The translations under genes and the position numbers were made by a program. From contig NZ_JRMH01000002.1 of the NCBI RefSeq assembly GCF_000803315.1, positions 62,001 through 126,000 on the forward strand: a stretch of DNA of 64,000 nucleotides, in the 5' to 3' direction. The notes under the pieces are model-generated. The model searched no databases, was not told the DNA's origin, and saw nothing but the letters and a program-made list of their open reading frames with translations. Position 1 is the stretch's first letter, and the number at the start of each line of letters is the position of its first letter. This document shows, piece by piece, positions 29,989 through 38,377 of this stretch. The stretch comes from Pectobacterium actinidiae (GTDB lineage: Bacteria; Pseudomonadota; Gammaproteobacteria; Enterobacterales; Enterobacteriaceae).

Positions 29989-30510
29989 TTAGTTACTTTC
30001 CAGCATATTGATAATCTGGTTAGCAACGACCTTGGCACTTTGCTCGTCAGTCCGAATGGTCACGTCAGCGATTTCTTCATAAAGCGGATTCCGCTCTTTC
30101 GCCAACGCTTCCAATACTTCACGTGGAGGGGTTTCAACCTGAAGTAACGGACGCTTCTTATCACGCTGCGTGCGGGTCAGCTGTTTCTCGATTGTCGTTT
30201 CCAAATAAACGACAACGCCGCGCGCGGAAAGACGATTGCGCGTCTCACGTGATTTGACTGAGCCACCGCCTGTCGCCAGTACGATGCCTTGCTTTTCCGT
30301 CAATTCATTAATGACTTTCTCTTCACGATCGCGGAAGCCTTCTTCGCCTTCCACATCGAATACCCAGCCCACATCAGCCCCAGTGCGTCGCTCAATTTCT
30401 TGATCGGAGTCGAAAAACTCCATATTGAGTTGTTGAGCTAACTGACGGCCAATAGTGCTTTTGCCGGCACCCATAGGCCCAACCAGAAAGATATTGCGTT
30501 TCTCTGCCAT
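29989..30510 (-). CDS. aroK: Shikimate kinase I
   Basis: Phosphorylates shikimate with ATP. It has 173 residues, as in E. coli AroK, with the P-loop GPMGAGKST near 11-19, the shikimate-binding DSDQEIE near 34-40 and the GGG of ATGGGSV near 79-85. First of the aroKB-damX-dam-rpe-gph-trpS superoperon. Confidence 0.98.
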   Translation of the reverse strand: MAEKRNIFLVGPMGAGKSTIGRQLAQQLNMEFFDSDQEIERRTGADVGWVFDVEGEEGFRDREEKVINELTEKQGIVLATGGGSVKSRETRNRLSARGVVVYLETTIEKQLTRTQRDKKRPLLQVETPPREVLEALAKERNPLYEEIADVTIRTDEQSAKVVANQIINMLESN

Positions 30511-30861
30511 GTTTTTTGGTATTACTAAGACAATTCGTTAATGATAACCCGCCCCGCCAATCAACCCAGCGGCGGGACCTAAACTGAAACCTCATGAGCG
30601 ATAGTGCGAGAATCAGACAAAAAATTATCTCAAGACTCAGGGTAGTTTGGCAACCGAATAAAATGTCACACCGACCACAGGGGGTCAATGCAGTATGTTT
30701 TATCGACATTTTCGGAGGAACAACACTTCAGTGCTCAATTCGCTAACCCTTGTAAGCTAAATCCGCCGCAGCGTCAAACTCATAAGCGACGAACGTGACA
30801 AAATATTGCGCCCAATCCGAATAAAAAACACCGTATGACATCAGAGCCCGCCTGGGTTTAC
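30511..30861 (-). other. Gap between hofQ and aroK
   Basis: This 350-bp stretch has no credible gene. It should contain the aroK promoter. A GC-rich inverted repeat (30553-30558 with 30571-30576) lies in the aroK leader; no convincing terminator for hofQ was found. Confidence 0.5.
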
Positions 30862-32136
30862 TCACGATGACGCGGGTATCAGCGTCGGCGTAATGAAAAT
30901 GACCAATTCTCGTCGCGTATGCTGCTGAGTATGGTTTCTGAACAGATGACCAAATACGGGAACCTCACCCAGTAGTGGCACCTGTCTGTCGCTGTTCTTT
31001 TTTTGCTGCTGGAAAATGCCGCCTAAAACGATAGTTTCCCCATCAGCGACCGTCACCTGAGTTTGGATTTCCTGTTTGTCGATCGCTAACGCTTCACCAT
31101 TATCGCCCTGTTTGATCGTCTGCCCCGGCATGTTTTGGCTGATTTTCAGGTTCAGCGTAATCCGTCCGGCACGCAGAATGTCCGGCGTAACTTCCATCCC
31201 TAACACCGCTTCTTTGAACTCGATAGACGTCGATCCGCTGGCGCCGCTGGAGACTTGATACGGAATTTCCGTGCCTTGTTTAATACTGGCGGTCTGCTGG
31301 TGTGCAGTAAACAAGCGAGGGCTGGCGATAATCTCGACCTGACTTTCCTGTTCCAGCGCCATTAACTCCAGATCCAGCAGGCGACCATTCAATCGCGCCA
31401 AATGGAATCCGGCATTGATCGCTGGCGTATCCACAGGCAGGCCAACGTTAAAATTATTCAGCCTAAGCGCCTTGTTTGCCGCGTCTCCTTCTCCCAGCCC
31501 CCAGTTCACACCCAGCGCCTGTAGGTGCTCGCTGCTGATGGTGACGATATGCGCCGCCAGTTGTACCTGCGCTAAGGGCAGATCAAGTTCCTTCACCCAC
31601 GACTCGAGCTGTGCCAGCGCCTCTTCCGTATCGCGAATCAATAAAGTATTCGTCCGTTTATCCACGGTTACGCTGCCACGCGTAGACAGCAGCGTCCCAC
31701 GTTGAGCCTGAACACTCGTCGCAACGTCAGTGACATCAGCGTATTGCAACGCCACAGAAAGGTTGTGCAACGGCAGTTTCTGCGCCTGCTCCGCTACACG
31801 CTCGTCCTGCTCTTTCTGCAAGGCCTGAAGGTGATCGGCCGGGAAAATCATCAGCACGTTGCCGTTACGCTCAGCGCTGAGCTTCCCCATGCGCAAAACA
31901 ATATCCAGTGCCTGCTGCCAGGGAATATCTGCCAGCCTTAGGCTAAGATTCCCCGTCACGCCCGGTGCGATCACCACATTGAGCTGCTGGTGATCGGCTA
32001 ATGCCTGTAGCACCCGAGGTATCGGTGAGTCTTCAAACGCCATCGATACCGAACTTTCCGCACTGGACTGAAACGGCGCGGCGAGAAGAAGTAGTCCAAT
32101 CCACGCCACCACCTGACATAACATCCTCATGTTCAT
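30862..32136 (-). CDS. hofQ: Secretin HofQ (PilQ-like)
   Basis: Outer-membrane secretin needed, in related bacteria, for uptake or use of external DNA through a type IV pilus-like machine. The product starts at the ATG at 32136 (SD AAGGA), giving 424 residues (E. coli 412). A signal peptide of about 26 residues is followed by a secretin/TonB short N-terminal domain, an N-domain near 125-190 with the NTLLIRD pattern, and the C-terminal secretin domain with the VPLLGEVPVFGHLFR signature near 390-404. Last gene of the hofMNOPQ run. Confidence 0.95.
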   Translation of the reverse strand: MNMRMLCQVVAWIGLLLLAAPFQSSAESSVSMAFEDSPIPRVLQALADHQQLNVVIAPGVTGNLSLRLADIPWQQALDIVLRMGKLSAERNGNVLMIFPADHLQALQKEQDERVAEQAQKLPLHNLSVALQYADVTDVATSVQAQRGTLLSTRGSVTVDKRTNTLLIRDTEEALAQLESWVKELDLPLAQVQLAAHIVTISSEHLQALGVNWGLGEGDAANKALRLNNFNVGLPVDTPAINAGFHLARLNGRLLDLELMALEQESQVEIIASPRLFTAHQQTASIKQGTEIPYQVSSGASGSTSIEFKEAVLGMEVTPDILRAGRITLNLKISQNMPGQTIKQGDNGEALAIDKQEIQTQVTVADGETIVLGGIFQQQKKNSDRQVPLLGEVPVFGHLFRNHTQQHTRRELVIFITPTLIPASS

Positions 32137-32230
32137 CACTTTCCTTGTTATTGAGATACGCTGTGGTCAAAAGAAATCGGTCAAAAGAGATCTGCTAAAA
32201 AACGAATACGCAGCATCAGTCAGACTTCGC

Positions 32231-32608
32231 CTATTCCTCTGTCTTATTGATAAACGGAGAAACCAGCAGCAGGCTATCCGGCAGGCCATCACAGCCAGCC
32301 TCACGCGCTGTTGGGATAAGCTTGGCTCCTGATTTATCCAATTGGCTGACTAGCCAGTATCCTGGGGGAATCGTTTCGCCACTTGTCAGCCTGATCCAAC
32401 CGACCTCCGGCTGTGCCAGCCAACCAACCCAGCGATCGCCAGAGCCAATCACGCCTTTTAGCTGGCACGGTCGCAATGTCGCAGAGGTCAGACAACGTGC
32501 AGCATCCAGAGGCTGAAAAGGGTCGAGGCGTTCTGCGAGCTTTTCTGCCTGCACGCTATGGGGCACGAAGAGCAACATCAATGCGATACAGATCGAGATA
32601 TGACTCAT
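32231..32608 (-). CDS. hofP: HofP (PilP-like)
   Basis: Small exported protein of 125 residues with a signal peptide (ISICIALMLLFVPHSVQA), RLDPFQPLD near 28-36, and a short beta domain with LKGVIGSGDRWVGWL near 54-68, as in PilP-type secretin partners. Its start overlaps the hofO stop by 4 nt. Assignment leans on position in the hofMNOPQ series; sequence similarity in this family is low. Confidence 0.85.
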   Translation of the reverse strand: MSHISICIALMLLFVPHSVQAEKLAERLDPFQPLDAARCLTSATLRPCQLKGVIGSGDRWVGWLAQPEVGWIRLTSGETIPPGYWLVSQLDKSGAKLIPTAREAGCDGLPDSLLLVSPFINKTEE

Positions 32609-33192
32609 GGCATTCTCTCCGGCCTGATTAGCAATAGCTCAACCTGTAACCGTGGTATTTCTGACGACGGCTCCGTTGGCACGGCATCAGGCTTTACGGT
32701 CAGTTGCGTTATTCGCAGCACATAAGGTAACGCCGTCAGCGCACGAAGCACCTGCAACACACCGGTGTAATCCGCGCTAAATGCCAATTGCCAACGCTCC
32801 TGATGCGATCCCCCCACTTGAGGCGGCGCGGGCTGCCAGGATAGAAGCGAAGCCCCTGCCTGTGACAGTGGCTCGACGATAAGCTGCAACAGTTTGTCAG
32901 GCTGGAAACGTTCGTCTTGCGTGGTTTTCCCCGCTAATTGCTCGCGTAGCACTGACAGTAAAGGCATCGCATCGAGCTTTTGCTGGACGCCCTGTCTATC
33001 CAGACGCGCCTGAACAGTTTGCTCCTCTATGCCAATTACCGTCTGCCGTACCTCACCGATGAGAAACCAACCAGATAGCAGCCCAGCAGCGGCGACAAAC
33101 ACTAGTTGAAGGGCTATCTGCTGCCAGAGCGGTTTATTCGCCAGTCCAGGTTGATTCATCACGACGTCAATCAAGATCGTTTTATTAATCAT
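32605..33192 (-). CDS. hofO: HofO (PilO-like)
   Basis: Inner-membrane PilO-type protein of 195 residues: one TM segment near 28-48 (LQLVFVAAAGLLSGWFLI), a coiled-coil stretch near 55-85, and a periplasmic ferredoxin-like domain. It overlaps hofN by 8 nt and hofP by 4 nt. Expected to pair with HofN. Confidence 0.87.
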   Translation of the reverse strand: MINKTILIDVVMNQPGLANKPLWQQIALQLVFVAAAGLLSGWFLIGEVRQTVIGIEEQTVQARLDRQGVQQKLDAMPLLSVLREQLAGKTTQDERFQPDKLLQLIVEPLSQAGASLLSWQPAPPQVGGSHQERWQLAFSADYTGVLQVLRALTALPYVLRITQLTVKPDAVPTEPSSEIPRLQVELLLIRPERMP

Positions 33193-33754
33193 GGCCTTCC
33201 TCCCGCTGGGAAACGTCTGTATCGCGCCAGTTGGCCTGAAAGGAAAAACGCAGCCCAGTATTCACACCACGCTCTCGGGACGTATGCAGCAGTTGTACGC
33301 GCTCGACGGAAACATGGCGTAATAACGCGTGCTGTAACGTAATGATATCGTGATAATTTTCACCCAAACCGGAAAGCAGCAGATGCGAACCGCGGTCGAC
33401 AATTTCTGTCAGCCACAGACGCGCGGGCATCATGCCAGCTAGCTGTTCTAGCAAGTGGAGGTTACGACGATTACCATGCCGGACTATCACCTCGTCGCGT
33501 TCCTGCGCCTGATAGCGACGTAGTGTTTCCCGCGCCTGATGCGTTTGTTGATACAGCGCCGTCAGTTGCTGTTTCTGAGCCAGCGCTACATTGAGTTCAT
33601 CCTGTGCACGTTGCTGTTTGTGCTGCCAAAACAGATAGCTCGCGGCGATAAGGCATAGCATCAACCCCGTCTGTAGCCACAGCAGCCCTAACCAACGACG
33701 TGCCCGCTGACGCATCCGGTTTTTGCGCCAGGGTAAAAGATTAATCAGCAGCAT
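33185..33754 (-). CDS. hofN: HofN (PilN-like)
   Basis: PilN-type membrane protein of 189 residues. The conserved N-terminus INLLPWR near 4-10 binds the PilM-like partner; a TM segment near 24-44 and a coiled coil near 45-90 follow, then a periplasmic domain. It overlaps hofM by 10 nt and hofO by 8 nt. Confidence 0.9.
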   Translation of the reverse strand: MLLINLLPWRKNRMRQRARRWLGLLWLQTGLMLCLIAASYLFWQHKQQRAQDELNVALAQKQQLTALYQQTHQARETLRRYQAQERDEVIVRHGNRRNLHLLEQLAGMMPARLWLTEIVDRGSHLLLSGLGENYHDIITLQHALLRHVSVERVQLLHTSRERGVNTGLRFSFQANWRDTDVSQREEGHD

Positions 33755-34608
33755 AGCCAGGCATCCTCAGGACGCAGTGCCAACCCACCCGCGATCGCAA
33801 AAGCCGAAGGGAAACCTGGCAGAGGAGGCTGCATGTGATTAAACACCGTTAACGGCGACCACGTCTGTAATACGTCGGTCTGCTGGCTAGGTAAATCAGG
33901 CGAGACGCTAGAGTAATAAGCTATTCCATCGATATCATGCTGATAGCGAGTACTTACTACTGATAAGATATCCGTCTCGTCATTCAGCTCGTCAAGGTGT
34001 ATCACGCCTGAGTGAAAAGCGTGGTTCAACGGAGAGACCCACAGCCAGCCATCCAACAGGCGATGCAACAACAGGCGGTTAGCTTCAAGCCCAGCTCGCT
34101 GCGCCATTGCTCGAAGCGCACACGTTGAAATCTCAAGCACATCAGGATGCAGACCTGCGTTATTCAGACATGCCAGCCATTTATCGACTTCCTGCCGACG
34201 TGCGGCGGTTACCAGCAGCGAACCCTGCATCTGCGGGTCTTCCCGATAGTCTATCGCCAGCGATTCGCTGCCGATCGGTAGCTTGCGAGCCGCCATCGTT
34301 TCGATGTAGAGGCTGCGCTCCGGCTCCTGTAAACGCTGGTCAGGCAGCGGTAAATGCTGCTGTAAAATCAGTTGAGCAGGAAACCCCACCCGTAGAGAAA
34401 TGTGTCCAGGCAGTAAACGACGCCATGTACGTAAGGCCTCACAAAGCGCCTCAGTATGGTGTAAACTACCCGAGCGCAACGTATCGTCTGGTAGCGGACA
34501 TTGCCACCAGTGACGAAGCTGCCAGCCATCGCGGCGGCGTTGAACCGCCAGCGCGCGCATGAAGCCGTTTTGTATATCTACTCCAACCTGCCAGATGTGA
34601 TAAGCCAT
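33745..34608 (-). CDS. hofM: HofM (PilM-like)
   Basis: Cytoplasmic actin-fold PilM-type protein. I start it at the ATG at 34608 (MAYHIWQVGVD, aligning with the E. coli N-terminus), giving 287 residues; a start at 34632 would add eight. First of the hofMNOPQ operon, divergent from mrcA as in E. coli. The five genes overlap or nearly touch from hofM to hofP, and all are intact. Confidence 0.9.
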   Translation of the reverse strand: MAYHIWQVGVDIQNGFMRALAVQRRRDGWQLRHWWQCPLPDDTLRSGSLHHTEALCEALRTWRRLLPGHISLRVGFPAQLILQQHLPLPDQRLQEPERSLYIETMAARKLPIGSESLAIDYREDPQMQGSLLVTAARRQEVDKWLACLNNAGLHPDVLEISTCALRAMAQRAGLEANRLLLHRLLDGWLWVSPLNHAFHSGVIHLDELNDETDILSVVSTRYQHDIDGIAYYSSVSPDLPSQQTDVLQTWSPLTVFNHMQPPLPGFPSAFAIAGGLALRPEDAWLCC

Positions 34609-34719
34609 GTTCAACCCGATTTCCTTATCCAATAAACATATCCACAGTGCTGGCTTACCTTTATACTAGCGCCCGATTGTTTATAAACTGTCCAAACGCT
34701 ACTGAATGGAAAATCCCAG

Positions 34720-37275
34720 GTGAAGTTCGTAAAGTATCTATTCATCCTTGCAGTCTCTTGCATTCTGCTGGGAGCTGCCTCGATATATGGTTTATACCGT
34801 TATATCGAACCTCAACTGCCCGATGTCGCCGCGCTGAAAGACGTTCGGCTGCAAACGCCTATGCAGGTCTACAGCGCCGATGGCGAACTGATCGCTCAGT
34901 TTGGTGAAAAGCGCCGTATCCCGCTCAAGCTAGACCAGGTTCCCCCTGAGTTGGTACACGCTTTTATCGCGACCGAAGACAGCCGCTTCTATGATCACCA
35001 CGGTGTCGACCCCGTCGGGATCATCCGTGCCGCCTCTATCGCGCTCACATCGGGTCACGCCTCTCAAGGGGCAAGTACCATTACGCAACAGCTCGCCAGG
35101 AATTTCTTCCTGAGCCCAGAGCGCACCCTGATTCGTAAGATCAAGGAAGTGTTTCTCGCTATCCGTATTGAGCAGTTGCTGACCAAGGATGAAATCCTTG
35201 AGCTCTATCTGAACAAGATTTACCTCGGCTATCGCGCCTATGGCGTTGGCGCGGCGGCACAGGTTTACTTTGGCCGGCCTGTTGACCAGTTGACGCTGAG
35301 CGAAATGGCAATGATCGCCGGTCTGCCGAAGGCGCCATCGACGTTCAACCCGCTCTATTCCTACGACCGTGCCGTTGCTCGTCGCAACGTCGTCCTTGCT
35401 CGTATGAAGGATGAAAACTACATCACGCAGTCGCAATACGATGCGGCACGTAACGAAAAGCTGGTCGCGAATTATCACGCACCGGATATTTCGTTCTCCG
35501 CCCCGTATGTCGCAGAAATGGCACGACAGGAGATGGTCAAACGCTACGGCGAAGATGCTTATAACGACGGTTATAAGGTCTACACGACGGTCACCAAAAA
35601 ATTGCAAACCGCTGCACAGGATGCGTTGCGTAATAACATCCTCGCCTATGACATGCGCCACGGTTACCGCGGCCCGAGTAAAGTGCTCTGGAAAGTAGGT
35701 GAAGGTGTCTGGGATCAGGCGAAGATGATTGCCGCACTGAAAGCGTTGCCGGTCTACGGCCCGCTCTATCCGGCCATAGTCACCAGCACCACGGCGGACA
35801 ACGCGATTGCGCTCATGTCTGACGGCAGCAACATTGCCCTGCCGATGTCGGGCATGCGCTGGGCACGTGCATACCGTTCCGATACGCAGCAAGGGCCAAC
35901 GCCAAAACGCGTCACGGATGTGGTACAGGCAGGCCAGCAGGTTTGGGTACGTAAAGTGAACAATGACTGGTGGCTGGCACAGGTGCCGGACGTCAACTCT
36001 GCCATCGTCTCGCTTAACCCGAAAAACGGGGCGATAGAAGCACTGGTTGGCGGTTTTGACTTTAACCACAGCAAATTCAACCGTGCGACTCAGGCACTGC
36101 GTCAGATTGGTTCCAACATCAAACCGTTCCTGTACACCGCGGCGATGGACAAAGGTTTAACGCTGGCAACGATTCTGAACGACGTACCGATCACCCGTTG
36201 GGATGCCGGTGCAGGCTCTGACTGGCGGCCGAAAAACTCACCGGCAACCTATGATGGTCCAATCCGCTTGCGTCAGGGGCTGGGTCAATCCAAAAACGTA
36301 GTGATGGTACGTGCCATGCGTGCAATGGGCGTGGACTATGCGGCGGATTACCTGCAACGCTTCGGTTTCCCGGCGCAGAATATCGTCCATACCGAATCGC
36401 TGGCGCTGGGCGCCGCCTCATTTACGCCGCTACAAGTCGTACGTGGTTATGCCGTCATGGCAAACGGCGGCTATCTGGTCGACCCTTATCTGATTAGTAA
36501 GATAGAGAGCGAGGCGGGCGGCACGGTGTTTACCGCTACGCCTAAAGTGGTCTGCGATAGCTGTAATCTCCCGCTGGTCTACGGTGAAACACCGCGCTCG
36601 CCAGTATTAGCGACCACTAACGTTGAAGATGTTGCCACGTCAAACGAAGCTCCGCCGGTAGGTCTGCCGCAGCCCGAGCTGGAGCCTGTCACGCCAGAAG
36701 CTGCACAGCAAAACGCCGCACAACCTTATGCACCACACGTGATCAACACGCCGCTGGCATTCCTGATTAAAGACGCGCTGAACAGCAACGTCTTTGGCGA
36801 ACCGGGCTGGATGGGTACGGGCTGGCGTGCGGGCCGTGACTTGAAACGTCGTGATATCGGCGGTAAAACCGGTACAACGAACAGTTCCAAAGACGCCTGG
36901 TTCTCCGGCTATGGCCCAAATCTGGTGACATCGGTGTGGATTGGCTTCGACGATCACCGTCGCGATCTGGGTGCCAGCAGCGCATCTGGCGTCATCAAAG
37001 ATCAGATTTCCGGCTATGAAGGCGGGGCGAAATCGGCGCAGCCTGCGTGGGATGATTTCATGAAAGCCGCGCTGGATGGCGTACCGGAACAACCGCTGAC
37101 GCCGCCGCCCGGCATCGTCAGTGTGGTAATTGACCGCAGCAGCGGCAAGCTGTCTAGCGGTGGCGGAAACAGCCGTTCCGAATACTTCATTGATGGAACG
37201 CAGCCGAAAGAATACGAAGTGCATGAAGTCGGCACCACGCTGATGGATAACGGGCAAAGCGAAGAGCTATTCTAG
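34720..37275 (+). CDS. mrcA: Penicillin-binding protein 1A
   Basis: Bifunctional murein synthase in the inner membrane. From a GTG start, also used in E. coli, it has 851 residues (E. coli 850). A cytoplasmic stub and TM near 8-28 are followed by the GT51 glycosyltransferase (EDSRFYDHHGVD near 87-98, GASTITQQLARN near 124-135), a linker/OB-like region, and the transpeptidase with active-site SNIK near 465-468, the SKN motif near 525 and KTGTT near 716-720. The end NGQSEELF closely resembles E. coli. Monocistronic with a strong terminator. Confidence 0.98.
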   Translation: MKFVKYLFILAVSCILLGAASIYGLYRYIEPQLPDVAALKDVRLQTPMQVYSADGELIAQFGEKRRIPLKLDQVPPELVHAFIATEDSRFYDHHGVDPVGIIRAASIALTSGHASQGASTITQQLARNFFLSPERTLIRKIKEVFLAIRIEQLLTKDEILELYLNKIYLGYRAYGVGAAAQVYFGRPVDQLTLSEMAMIAGLPKAPSTFNPLYSYDRAVARRNVVLARMKDENYITQSQYDAARNEKLVANYHAPDISFSAPYVAEMARQEMVKRYGEDAYNDGYKVYTTVTKKLQTAAQDALRNNILAYDMRHGYRGPSKVLWKVGEGVWDQAKMIAALKALPVYGPLYPAIVTSTTADNAIALMSDGSNIALPMSGMRWARAYRSDTQQGPTPKRVTDVVQAGQQVWVRKVNNDWWLAQVPDVNSAIVSLNPKNGAIEALVGGFDFNHSKFNRATQALRQIGSNIKPFLYTAAMDKGLTLATILNDVPITRWDAGAGSDWRPKNSPATYDGPIRLRQGLGQSKNVVMVRAMRAMGVDYAADYLQRFGFPAQNIVHTESLALGAASFTPLQVVRGYAVMANGGYLVDPYLISKIESEAGGTVFTATPKVVCDSCNLPLVYGETPRSPVLATTNVEDVATSNEAPPVGLPQPELEPVTPEAAQQNAAQPYAPHVINTPLAFLIKDALNSNVFGEPGWMGTGWRAGRDLKRRDIGGKTGTTNSSKDAWFSGYGPNLVTSVWIGFDDHRRDLGASSASGVIKDQISGYEGGAKSAQPAWDDFMKAALDGVPEQPLTPPPGIVSVVIDRSSGKLSSGGGNSRSEYFIDGTQPKEYEVHEVGTTLMDNGQSEELF

Positions 37276-37306
37276 TCGGCGTTCAATGTCGTAACGCAGA
37301 AATAAA

Positions 37307-37341
37307 AAGAAGGTGTCCAGTGTGGCACCTTCTTCTTTTTT
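37307..37341. terminator. Bidirectional terminator between mrcA and nudE
   Basis: AAGAAGGTG (37307-37315) pairs with CACCTTCTT (37326-37334), followed by a T run on the plus strand and preceded by an A-rich run serving the minus strand. It can end both convergent genes. Confidence 0.9.
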
Positions 37342-37383
37342 TACGCTGATTTTTTGATGACCCTGATACGCTAGACATGAAAA

Positions 37384-37941
37384 TTAGCGGGATGTCCGAC
37401 GCAGCCAGTCGTGGGATAGAAACAGCGCACTGACGTTACGTGCTTCGCGGAAATCAGGCTCTTGCAACAGCGACATCATGTTATCTACTGGCCAGCGGAC
37501 CTGCGGCAACGGCTCCGGTTCATCGCCTTCCAGGCTCTGCGGATACAGTCCGCGTGCCACCACGATATTCATCGTGCTGGAAAAATAGGAGGGTGCCATC
37601 GTTAACGTCGCCAACAATTCCAGCTTTTCCGCGCCAAAACCGACTTCTTCCATCAGTTCGCGGTTAGCGGCTTCAAAGACCGTTTCGCCGGGATCAATCA
37701 ACCCTTTGGGAAAACCCAGTTCGTATTCTTCAATGCCGACGGCGTATTCACGGATCAACAGCAGTTCATCATCAATGATCGGGACAACCATCACCGCCTG
37801 TCGGCCGCTCGAACGCATCCGTTCATAAACCCGACGAACCCCGTTGCTAAATTCAAGATCGACGGATTCCACATTGAACAAGCGCGAACGCGCTATGGTT
37901 TCCACCTTGAGGATTTTAGGTTTTTTCAGGTTATGACTCAT
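37384..37941 (-). CDS. nudE: ADP compounds hydrolase NudE (Nudix)
   Basis: Hydrolyses ADP-ribose, Ap3A and NADH. From the ATG at 37941 it has 185 residues (E. coli 186). The Nudix box runs from GLIDPGETVFEAANRELMEE near residues 95-114. The C-terminus keeps RNVSALFLSHDWL. Convergent with mrcA and divergent from igaA, as in E. coli. Confidence 0.97.
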   Translation of the reverse strand: MSHNLKKPKILKVETIARSRLFNVESVDLEFSNGVRRVYERMRSSGRQAVMVVPIIDDELLLIREYAVGIEEYELGFPKGLIDPGETVFEAANRELMEEVGFGAEKLELLATLTMAPSYFSSTMNIVVARGLYPQSLEGDEPEPLPQVRWPVDNMMSLLQEPDFREARNVSALFLSHDWLRRTSR

Positions 37942-38377
37942 TGATGCCCCCAGAGAATTACGACCAGAACGGCACCTTAGCCCAACGTGCATGAGAGGCT
38001 GGGTTTATCACAACCTGAACATGACATGCTGTTGAATAAGAAGAGATCGTAAATATTCTTTTTTGATTCTGTTCACATTGTGCGTTAACAGTCACCTTCG
38101 CTGCAACTATCGTGACGATGAATTTACGTGTGGGCAACATGAAGAATACATCCGGTATAAGAAATCACCAGCAAAAGTCAATAACTTTAAAAAAATAGGA
38201 ATATCCTCATTCAAGAGGCGTTTTTGGCTTGTTACTATCATCACCTTATGCGATTAATTCTGCTCACAATTACGTTATTAATCTAAGAAAACAATGCCAT
38301 ACGGGTTATCATCGATTGTATAATTTTGTTAAACTCCCACGAGAACAAGGAGCATTGCGTTTTGGAATGGAGATGAC
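37942..38377. other. Divergent promoter region nudE / igaA
   Basis: A 436-bp region without a credible gene, AT-rich in its centre. A TATAAT at 38319-38324 could be the igaA -10, with a poor -35; a second TATAAT-like element was not found for nudE. Confidence 0.45.

Noticed and set aside
34930..36069. Long open frame antisense to mrcA (379 codons)
   Set aside because: It lies wholly inside the conserved PBP1A coding sequence, shows no recognisable domain and has biased composition typical of a shadow frame.
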